From positions 1-5,475 of the forward strand of contig JAJYFH010000049.1 of NCBI GenBank assembly GCA_021791015.1: a stretch of 5,475 nucleotides of DNA. The letters run 5' to 3'. Both the position numbers and the translations under genes were made by a program. The notes beneath the pieces were generated by a model, which saw only the letters and a program-made list of their open reading frames with translations, was not told where the DNA came from and made no database searches. This stretch comes from a bacterium (GTDB taxonomy: Bacteria; Patescibacteriota; CPR2; UBA1875; JAJYID01). Positions 1 through 4,760 of the stretch are shown here, one piece after another. Each line of letters begins with the position of its first letter. Within the stretch, counting starts at the first letter, position 1.

Positions 1-272
1 CAATTGACTTAACTCCCCATATTTTAAGAATAAGAGAGCAAGGAACGCTAATTCTATCTATGGCAGCGGTGGCTGAAAACAAATTTCAGGCACATATCGC
101 AAAAGGAGGCGCCATATGGGACGTTGCGGCGGTGAAGCTTATTATCGATGAAGCTGGCGGTGTCGTTTTGGGTTTGGAAGGAAAAGAACTGAAATACGAA
201 ACAGATAATCTAAAGAAAAAATACCCTTTAATTTGCGGAAACCGAGAACTGGTCAAGGAATTGCTTAAATAA
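1..272 (+). CDS. Inositol monophosphatase family protein, C-terminal part (5' end outside window)
   Basis: This is the last 90 codons of a gene that begins before the window; the frame is open from base 3 up to the TAA at 270-272. An internal ATG at 60 is not the real start, because the residues before it (ending REQGTLILSM) fit the family stretch that precedes the second metal-site motif. That motif, WDVAAVKLIIDEAGG, is read from base 117 onward. In this family its Asp (codon 120-122) binds the catalytic Mg2+ and the WD-x-AA-x(3)-I-x(2)-EAGG pattern is the signature. Members are Mg2+-dependent, Li+-sensitive cytoplasmic phosphatases acting on inositol phosphate, fructose-1,6-bisphosphate, PAP or related sugar phosphates. 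The N-terminal half with the DPIDGT motif is not visible, so the substrate cannot be assigned. The next gene, a PfkB-type kinase, starts 2 bases after the stop, so the two are very likely cotranscribed. Confidence 0.88.
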   Translation, partial: IDLTPHILRIREQGTLILSMAAVAENKFQAHIAKGGAIWDVAAVKLIIDEAGGVVLGLEGKELKYETDNLKKKYPLICGNRELVKELLK

Positions 273-274
273 CT

Positions 275-1177
275 ATGAAAAAGAGGCCAAAATTACTGCT
301 TATAGGTTCGATGACTCGTTCTGTTGCCAAATATGACGATGGTATACGGAAGCGTTTTGGTGGAGGCGTGGCTTATGGTGGCAGAGTTGCGGTGGCTCTA
401 GGTATTACGGCAGAAATCATAACAATAGGTGCCGAAGATATAGAATCGGGCGTTGAAGAGTTGAGATCTCGGGGCATTAATATCAGGAGAATTCCCAGAA
501 AAGTCAGTAACAACTTTTTCAATGACTATCGCGGAAAGCGGCAACTTAGAATGAAGAACTATATCAAAAAGCCAATTTCAAAAAGGGATTTCAAACAAAT
601 TCCTGACAGTGAGGGCGTTCTTTTCTTCCCCGGCTTCCATGAGATATCAAGTGAAACGCTAGACATATTTAAGGGTAAGACAATCTTTCTCGACCTTGGT
701 GGACTAATTAGAGCATTTGGGGAACAAGACAGAGAAGGATACCACCTGGTAAATCAAGGACATTGGGATACAATCGATGATTATAGGAATAAGGTTGATG
801 TTTTGAAGGTTAGCCATGAAGATTTGGAGAATATTAAATTTGATGAAAGCATAAACACTGATATAGAAAAAATGCAGAATTTAGCTGAGAGTGGCTTTCC
901 GATAGTGCTCTTTACCAAAGCCGAGAAAGGGATGATTTTAGTTAGAAAGGGAGAATTACCTCTAAAAATCCCAACAGTTGCGGTGCAGGGGGATCCCGCC
1001 GGTGCCGGAGAGGTTTTTTCGGTTGGCTTTATGGCTAAATATTTAGAAACAATGGATCCGATGAAAGCAGCCGCATTTGGAAACGCCTGCGCCTCTCTCA
1101 AAGTTTCTGGCGAAGATTATAATTACGGCAAGGCCGAAGAAAGAGCAAACCAGATCTTATTGAAAGTGAAAACATAA
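275..1177 (+). CDS. PfkB/ribokinase-family carbohydrate or nucleoside kinase, divergent, with GAGE in place of GAGD
   Basis: This 300-residue protein has the usual length for the PfkB family, cytoplasmic enzymes that transfer the ATP gamma-phosphate to a sugar, nucleoside or similar alcohol. An N-terminal strand (KLLLIGS, residues 6-12) is followed by a Gly-rich substrate-lid motif, GGGVAYGGRVAVALG (29-43), which resembles the GG-x-(A/Y)-xx-A-xx-LG signature. Later come VLFTKAEKGMILV (211-223), matching the family's T-x-G-x-x-G strand pair, and the C-terminal signature region GDPAGAGEVFSVGF (239-252). The anion-hole glycines are kept (G243, G245), but the catalytic base, normally Asp, is Glu246 (gag, 1010-1012). 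The FGNACASL helix (268-275) also fits the family. It starts 2 bases after the phosphatase stop; no strong Shine-Dalgarno is near, so translational coupling is likely. The fold is fairly certain. The substrate is unknown, and reduced or altered catalysis is possible. Confidence 0.85.
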   Translation: MKKRPKLLLIGSMTRSVAKYDDGIRKRFGGGVAYGGRVAVALGITAEIITIGAEDIESGVEELRSRGINIRRIPRKVSNNFFNDYRGKRQLRMKNYIKKPISKRDFKQIPDSEGVLFFPGFHEISSETLDIFKGKTIFLDLGGLIRAFGEQDREGYHLVNQGHWDTIDDYRNKVDVLKVSHEDLENIKFDESINTDIEKMQNLAESGFPIVLFTKAEKGMILVRKGELPLKIPTVAVQGDPAGAGEVFSVGFMAKYLETMDPMKAAAFGNACASLKVSGEDYNYGKAEERANQILLKVKT

Positions 1178-1188
1178 CTTTTCCGGGA

Positions 1189-1217
1189 TTGATTTTTGAA
1201 CTCAAATCGGCTATAAT
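1189..1217 (+). promoter_or_regulatory. Predicted sigma70-type promoter for the PspC/LiaF-like gene pair
   Basis: A perfect TATAAT -10 box lies at 1212-1217 and a TTGATT -35-like box at 1189-1194 (4 of 6 matches to TTGACA), separated by exactly 17 bases. The expected transcription start is near 1224, giving a leader of about 27 bases before the ATG at 1251. No Shine-Dalgarno sequence is evident in that leader. A small imperfect dyad (GATTT 1191-1195, AAATC 1204-1208) sits in the spacer, but it is too weak to call an operator. Confidence 0.72.
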
Positions 1218-1250
1218 GGCAGTTGCTTCGATATTACAAAGACTAACTTT

Positions 1251-1688
1251 ATGAGCAAGAAAGCTTTATACAGGACCGGTGACAACAGGGTTATCGCCGG
1301 GGTGTGCGGGGGGCTGGCCGAATACTTCAATGTGGATCCGGGAATCGTTCGTCTTATCTGGGTCTTGTTTGCCTTTGCCGGAGGAGCAGGCGTGTGGGCA
1401 TATCTTGTGGCATGGATTATCATACCTGAAAATCCCAAAGACAAGCGCTCGCAGCTGGCAATGGAAGAAAAAGGCCAGATAACCAGGAAAGATAAAAAAG
1501 AACTGGTATCAGAAGGGTTTAAAATATATGGCAGAAGCCCGTTTTTCGGCCTGATACTTTTAATTTTAGGAGTAGTATTTCTAGCAAATAATTTTTTCCC
1601 GGAGTTGCGGCTTGATAAGTATTGGCCGCTTATCCCGATCGGCCTTGGTGTAGTATTAATTTTCTCAAGTTATAATCTAAAAAGATGA
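1251..1688 (+). CDS. PspC-domain membrane protein with C-terminal LiaI/LiaF-like transmembrane module
   Basis: This 145-residue inner-membrane protein opens with a textbook PspC domain (about residues 5-60): LYRTGDNRVIAGVCGGLAEY followed by a VDP-x-x-VRLIWVLF helix and an AYLVAWIIIP membrane segment (about 36-58). PspC-domain proteins take part in phage-shock/envelope-stress responses, where PspC senses membrane damage and partners PspA/PspB; many phyla carry stand-alone versions. A charged linker (61-93) leads to two hydrophobic stretches (about 98-113 and 124-139), including the YWPLIPIGLGVVLIF motif. These resemble the membrane region found in LiaI/LiaF proteins. The start follows the promoter at 1189-1217, and the PspC motif needs nearly all of the N-terminus. 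The stop codon overlaps the next start as ATGA (1685-1688), so the LiaF-like protein that follows is a probable partner. No PspA or regulator gene is in view. The domain call is secure; the role in stress is by family analogy. Confidence 0.9.
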   Translation: MSKKALYRTGDNRVIAGVCGGLAEYFNVDPGIVRLIWVLFAFAGGAGVWAYLVAWIIIPENPKDKRSQLAMEEKGQITRKDKKELVSEGFKIYGRSPFFGLILLILGVVFLANNFFPELRLDKYWPLIPIGLGVVLIFSSYNLKR

Positions 1689-2623
1689 AGATATATCCTT
1701 TCAGAGTGGCAATAGGATTTTTGGTGGTTTTCTTAAGCATTATTCTCTTTTTAACCACGGCGCACTTTGTCTCTTGGAGCATCTGGCTTTATGTGTGGCA
1801 GCTTTGGCCCTTTGTTTTTGTGATTTTTGGCACAGCGTTCTTAATGAGGAGATGGAAACTGAACTTTTTGCTAGGGACCACCATTTTCCTGATGATTTTC
1901 GCCCTCATGGGAGCTGGCCTTTGGATCACATGGAAAAATCAATATTTCAACACGGACAGATTTACAAAACTAAACGGCAGCAACATCACCGAGACAAAGG
2001 TTGCCAATGAGATGCCAAAGAAAATTGATCATGCGGACGCGAGAATAATTTTCGGTTCCTCCAAAATACAACTCGGCGCAATGGATGATGCAAACAGCAA
2101 TTTGCTCTACAGCGGCACTCATAGATCGAACTTTTTCACTATGAATGAGAAGCTGGAGACAGTTGGCGACAAGGCAAAGCTGACCTTAAAAACCTCCCCT
2201 TGGATCAAAAAACCCTTTGATTCAAAAGGGGTGAATGAGCTGAATATGAATTTTTCTCCGGAAGTGCCCTACTCCTTTGACATTACAACGCAGGCATCAG
2301 AAATCGATCTCGACTTCCAAAAACTGAGGGTTTCAAACCTTGATCTTGATGCCGGCGCGTCAGATATAAATGTTAAATTTGCGGCCGACTTAAGTACAAA
2401 TGTGAAAATAAATGCCGGCGCCAGCACGGTGAAGCTCTATATTCCCAAAGATTTAGGCGTCAAAATCCACACGCACTCGGTGCTTACTCTAAATAACTTT
2501 AAAAAATACGGTTTAGAGCAAAAAGATGAAGACTACGAAAGTTCGAACTTGAAAGAAGCAAAAAATAAATTGAACATTGATCTCTCATCAGGAATTTCCA
2601 GGATAGAGCTTTTGCCTGAGTAA
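1685..2623 (+). CDS. LiaF-like membrane protein with C-terminal toastrack beta domain
   Basis: The 312-residue protein has three predicted membrane segments (about 7-29, 33-54 and 61-82). The second carries the W-P-aromatic pattern of LiaI/LiaF-like membrane regions (LWPFVFVIFGTAFLM). After the membrane comes a roughly 230-residue beta-rich region. It contains repeated strand units typical of the LiaF C-terminal/DUF4097-like 'toastrack' fold: IIFGSSKIQLGA (121-132), LNMNFSPEVPYSFDI (186-200), LDLDAGASDINVKF (219-232), VKINAGASTVKLYIP (240-254) and LGVKIHT (257-263). LiaF of Firmicutes inhibits the LiaRS two-component system and responds to cell-wall antibiotics; related domains are widespread beside PspC. 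The start ATG overlaps the previous stop (ATGA), implying coupled translation. The beta domain probably faces the outside, but topology was not computed. With no histidine kinase or regulator nearby, an antibiotic-response role is inference; a structural or sensing role with the PspC protein is equally possible. Confidence 0.82.
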   Translation: MKIYPFRVAIGFLVVFLSIILFLTTAHFVSWSIWLYVWQLWPFVFVIFGTAFLMRRWKLNFLLGTTIFLMIFALMGAGLWITWKNQYFNTDRFTKLNGSNITETKVANEMPKKIDHADARIIFGSSKIQLGAMDDANSNLLYSGTHRSNFFTMNEKLETVGDKAKLTLKTSPWIKKPFDSKGVNELNMNFSPEVPYSFDITTQASEIDLDFQKLRVSNLDLDAGASDINVKFAADLSTNVKINAGASTVKLYIPKDLGVKIHTHSVLTLNNFKKYGLEQKDEDYESSNLKEAKNKLNIDLSSGISRIELLPE

Positions 2624-2624
2624 A

Positions 2625-2654
2625 TTAGAAAATTGGGCTTGCATTTGTTATAAT
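2625..2654 (+). promoter_or_regulatory. Predicted extended -10 promoter, nearly leaderless, for the PHP operon
   Basis: A perfect TATAAT lies at 2649-2654, preceded by TG plus one base (2646-2648), which makes an extended -10 element. A weak -35-like TTAGAA is at 2625-2630 with an 18-base spacer. The expected start of transcription, near 2661, leaves only about 9 bases before the ATG at 2670, and there is no Shine-Dalgarno sequence. The mRNA would therefore be leaderless or nearly so. The element sits in the 46-base gap after the LiaF-like gene. Confidence 0.66.
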
Positions 2655-2669
2655 GTACTCGTATTCGTC

Positions 2670-3485
2670 ATGAAAACTATCAAGAGAAATAAATCAAAGA
2701 AAGAAACCCTGCCTAAAATTTCAAAAGCGGATTTGCATGTCCACTCAAGTTTTAGCGATGCAAAGGCTACGCCGGAAGAAATAGTTGACTGGGTCCATAC
2801 AAACACTGACCTTACCATGATAGCCATCACGGATCATGATGAAATAGATGGTGCCTTTGAGGCCAGAAAAATTGCCAATGAAAAGGGTTATGATCTGGAG
2901 GTGGTTATAGGCGAGGAGGTGACTGCCGTTGAGGGCCATGTAGTTGGCTTATTTTTGAAGAAAAAAATCGAGCCGGGCATGAGCGCCAAGGATACAATTG
3001 AAGCAATCCACAAGCAAGGAGGAATTGCTGTTGCCGCGCACCCTTTCTTTCAGACACGCCTAAGAACGCTTAGAGGAGAACAGGTGGACGGTGTTGGCGG
3101 AGTAACCTTGATCAAGGAGAATTTCGATGCCGTAGAAATAGTAAACGCTACGCCATTTGTCACCGCGATAAAAGAAGGCCAGCGGGCGAAGTATTTAAAC
3201 AGAAAGCTTCTCTTGAAGGCTGAGGTTGGCGGTTCCGATGCGCACACAAAAGAAGCGGTCGGCGTGGCATTCACGATATTTGAAGGGAAGACGGCTGCGG
3301 ATTTGAAAAAATGCCTTAAAGCCGGGAGCACCCATGCATACCGGGGTAGAATGAGTGCGTCAGGTTTGGCAAAATACCTAATCTTTTGCGTGCCTCATGT
3401 TGGAAAGATCGGCTACACTATCATGCGGCGCGGTTTTTCCCCAAGAGAACCGGACATTATTAAAGTACCAAAGGATTTCAGATGA
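2670..3485 (+). CDS. PHP-domain metal-dependent phosphoesterase
   Basis: This is a 271-residue stand-alone PHP (polymerase and histidinol phosphatase) domain protein, probably cytoplasmic. All of the family's metal-binding motifs are present: DLHVHSSFSD (H23, H25), ITDHDEIDG (D55, H56), a GEE turn (E82/E83) followed by GHVVGLF (H90), AAHPF (H124) and GGSDAH (D190, H192). These residues normally bind two or three metal ions (Mn, Fe or Zn) in the barrel active site. Known stand-alone members remove phosphate from 3',5'-bisnucleotides, short RNA ends or histidinol phosphate, so the substrate here stays open. The first 17 residues are Lys-rich and lie outside the domain; residues from about 225 on form a basic tail. 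The start is set by the promoter just upstream, and no other in-frame ATG occurs before M50. Its stop overlaps the next ATG (ATGA, 3482-3485), placing it first in a three-gene operon. Confidence 0.9.
   Translation: MKTIKRNKSKKETLPKISKADLHVHSSFSDAKATPEEIVDWVHTNTDLTMIAITDHDEIDGAFEARKIANEKGYDLEVVIGEEVTAVEGHVVGLFLKKKIEPGMSAKDTIEAIHKQGGIAVAAHPFFQTRLRTLRGEQVDGVGGVTLIKENFDAVEIVNATPFVTAIKEGQRAKYLNRKLLLKAEVGGSDAHTKEAVGVAFTIFEGKTAADLKKCLKAGSTHAYRGRMSASGLAKYLIFCVPHVGKIGYTIMRRGFSPREPDIIKVPKDFR
3471..3475 (+). promoter_or_regulatory. Ribosome binding site for the DJ-1/PfpI-like gene
   Basis: AAGGA lies inside the 3' end of the PHP gene, 6 bases before the ATG at 3482. It supports that start and indicates that the second gene can initiate translation on its own as well as by stop-start coupling. 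Confidence 0.6.
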
Positions 3486-4024
3486 CAGAAGAAGCAAAAG
3501 CCTTATTTATTCTGCCTCATTATGATTTTTATGATGATGAGTATTTTGAGCTAAAAAAATTACTTGAAGAAAAGGGTATAAGGACAGAAGTCTGCTCGAC
3601 TCACGCAAGCGAAGCGCAGGGTCGATTTCGAAAGCTGGTTGAGCCTGAGTTCTTGCTGCAAGATGTCGAGAGCGAAGATTACGATGTGTTTGTTTTTGTC
3701 GGAGGCGAAGGAGCGAGCGAACTGCACCATGATGTCGACATTCAAAACCTCGTAAATGAGATATGCACCGAAAGGAAACTTATTATTCTCTTTGATGAAG
3801 CAGTGCCTATTCTATATTACGCAAATGTCATTGATGGCAGAAAAGTGACTGCGCCGGAGCATTTGAAGATAGAACTTGAAGAAGGAGGAGCATACTATAC
3901 AGGCAAAGGCATCCAGAAAGACGGTGAAGTGATAACGGCTTTTGACCATAGGTCTGTTTCCGATGTTGCTAAAGAAATCTTTAAATCTTTAAAGATAGAA
4001 CAAAAAGCAAATGACGATCTTTAA
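3482..4024 (+). CDS. DJ-1/PfpI-fold protein lacking the nucleophilic cysteine
   Basis: This 180-residue protein has the length and layout of the DJ-1/PfpI branch of class I glutamine-amidotransferase-like proteins. It has a first strand ALFILP (7-12), a helix with ELKKLLEEKG (23-32), an LVEPEFLLQDV segment (52-62), YDVFVFVGGEGASEL (67-81) and DGRKVTAPEHLKIELEEGGAYY (within 118-139). The family's elbow, usually AICHG or similar after a conserved Lys/Pro strand, aligns with LIILFDEAVP (100-109). The nucleophile Cys is therefore Asp105 and the adjacent His is Glu106. The acidic residue that pairs with the Cys also aligns poorly (Y17/D18). Classic protease, glyoxalase or deglycase chemistry is therefore unlikely, and a binding, chaperone-like or changed activity is possible. 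The alignment was made by eye. The gene overlaps the PHP gene by 4 bases and the next gene by 14, so it belongs to their operon. Confidence 0.75.
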   Translation: MTEEAKALFILPHYDFYDDEYFELKKLLEEKGIRTEVCSTHASEAQGRFRKLVEPEFLLQDVESEDYDVFVFVGGEGASELHHDVDIQNLVNEICTERKLIILFDEAVPILYYANVIDGRKVTAPEHLKIELEEGGAYYTGKGIQKDGEVITAFDHRSVSDVAKEIFKSLKIEQKANDDL

Positions 4025-4727
4025 TGGCAAGGTAGAATTCGGATATTCTTCACTTGTAGATGGCAATCTTGATTTTCGCTTTGGCAAGCAGGATATTGTC
4101 AAAAAAAGACGGGAAGAATTCTTTGCGCGTAACCACCTCATTCCTCAAAAGAGTGTGGTTTTTATAGCCGAGCATGCCAACAAGATAGCTGAAGTAGGTC
4201 CGGAAGATGCGGGCAAGGGCGTCTTTTCTTCTAATGATCAATTTGTTTTAGACGGATTAATTACCAGATCAAAAGGCTTGAATCTTTGCCTTCTGGTTGC
4301 TGACTGCGTGGCTCTTGTTTTGTATGACAAGACAAACGGCATTTTAGCTCTCGTCCACGTGGGCAGCAAGAACCTTGCTTTAGGAACGGTTGGAAAAGCA
4401 GTTGAAAAAATGAGAGAGGCTGCCGATGGGCAAGAGGCTGAAATTGGCGCTGCTACTTCCCCCTTCATTAAGAAATGTTGTTATGATTTCTACAAAATTC
4501 CGGAACATCTGATAGGTTTGAAGGAATATTTCATCGAGAGAGACAAGCTATTTTATTTAGACACGGAGAAAGTTTTGCACGAACAATTACTGGCTGCCGG
4601 CCTCAAAGAAGAGAACATAGAGATAAGTAAGCTTTGTTCGTACCACGATAAGTTTCCTTCGCACAGAAGATCTGATGAAGCCGGCGAATCCGAATCCAGA
4701 ATGTTGGTCTATGCAAAGATGATCTAA
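4011..4727 (+). CDS. YfiH/laccase-domain family protein (purine nucleoside phosphorylase/polyphenol oxidase type), divergent
   Basis: The 238-residue protein matches the layout of the YfiH/YlmD/LACC1 family: IAEHANKIAEV (52-62, where QVH is usual), FVLDGLITRSKGLNL (78-92, matching DALVT-x-x-PG-x-x-L), LLVADCVALVLYD (94-106), LALVHVG (112-118), IGAATSPFIKKCCYDFY (145-161) and a C-terminal CSYHDKFPSHRR (209-220). The metal-binding trio of the family would be H55, C99 and H116; the C99-H116 spacing of 17 equals that between C107 and H124 of E. coli YfiH. Known members phosphorolyse or deaminate adenosine and inosine, and were earlier described as polyphenol oxidases. The G-W-(R/K)-G that normally follows the last His is changed to GSKN, so substrate handling may differ. 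The start overlaps the DJ-1-like gene by 14 bases and has no clear Shine-Dalgarno, which points to coupled translation as the third gene of the operon. Confidence 0.82.
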   Translation: MTIFNGKVEFGYSSLVDGNLDFRFGKQDIVKKRREEFFARNHLIPQKSVVFIAEHANKIAEVGPEDAGKGVFSSNDQFVLDGLITRSKGLNLCLLVADCVALVLYDKTNGILALVHVGSKNLALGTVGKAVEKMREAADGQEAEIGAATSPFIKKCCYDFYKIPEHLIGLKEYFIERDKLFYLDTEKVLHEQLLAAGLKEENIEISKLCSYHDKFPSHRRSDEAGESESRMLVYAKMI

Positions 4728-4730
4728 ATT

Positions 4731-4739
4731 TGCTACAAT
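4731..4739 (+). promoter_or_regulatory. Probable extended -10 promoter element for mutM
   Basis: TACAAT (4734-4739) is preceded by TGC (4731-4733), giving an extended -10. No good -35 box is seen; the hexamer at the 17-base distance, ATGCAA at 4711-4716, is weak. Transcription would start near 4746, just before the Shine-Dalgarno sequence of mutM. Read-through from the upstream operon is also likely, since no terminator lies in the 33-base gap. Confidence 0.5.
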
Positions 4740-4749
4740 AAAACCTCAA

Positions 4750-4755
4750 AAGGAG
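4750..4755 (+). promoter_or_regulatory. Shine-Dalgarno sequence of mutM
   Basis: AAGGAG lies 5 bases before the ATG at 4761 and is the strongest ribosome binding site in the window. It shows that this organism uses the anti-Shine-Dalgarno interaction at some genes although most starts here lack it. A GTG at 4758 is in frame directly before the ATG, but the family needs Pro right after the initiator Met, so 4761 is the start. Confidence 0.8.
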
Positions 4756-4760
4756 ATGTG

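Noticed and set aside
60..272. ATG at 60 as a true start of a small 70-residue protein
   Set aside because: The frame is open upstream to the window edge and the upstream residues match the phosphatase family, so this is an internal Met of a cut gene.
781..1101. 106-codon open frame on the minus strand inside the PfkB-like gene
   Set aside because: It lies wholly inside a well-supported gene, its translation is compositionally poor with no recognisable motif, and it has no promoter or ribosome binding site.
1191..1208. GATTT / AAATC dyad within the promoter spacer, possible operator
   Set aside because: It is short and imperfect, and such dyads are common by chance in AT-rich spacers; there is no second copy at the other promoters.
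1686..1688. Possible recoding of TGA (Gly or Trp), as in some candidate phyla
   Set aside because: TGA here and at 3483-3485 ends complete domains and overlaps the next start as ATGA; no in-frame TGA occurs inside any gene.
1774..2010. 78-codon + strand frame inside the LiaF-like gene
   Set aside because: It is out of frame with a clear membrane/toastrack protein, is His/Cys-rich without a motif, and lacks its own start signals.
2213..2230. CCCTTT / AAAGGG inverted repeat, possible terminator
   Set aside because: The 6-bp stem is inside the LiaF-like coding region, has no T-tract after it, and is not at a gene end.
3050..3331. 93-codon open frame on the minus strand inside the PHP gene
   Set aside because: It is antisense to the conserved PHP motifs and shows no domain; it is a shadow of the real gene.
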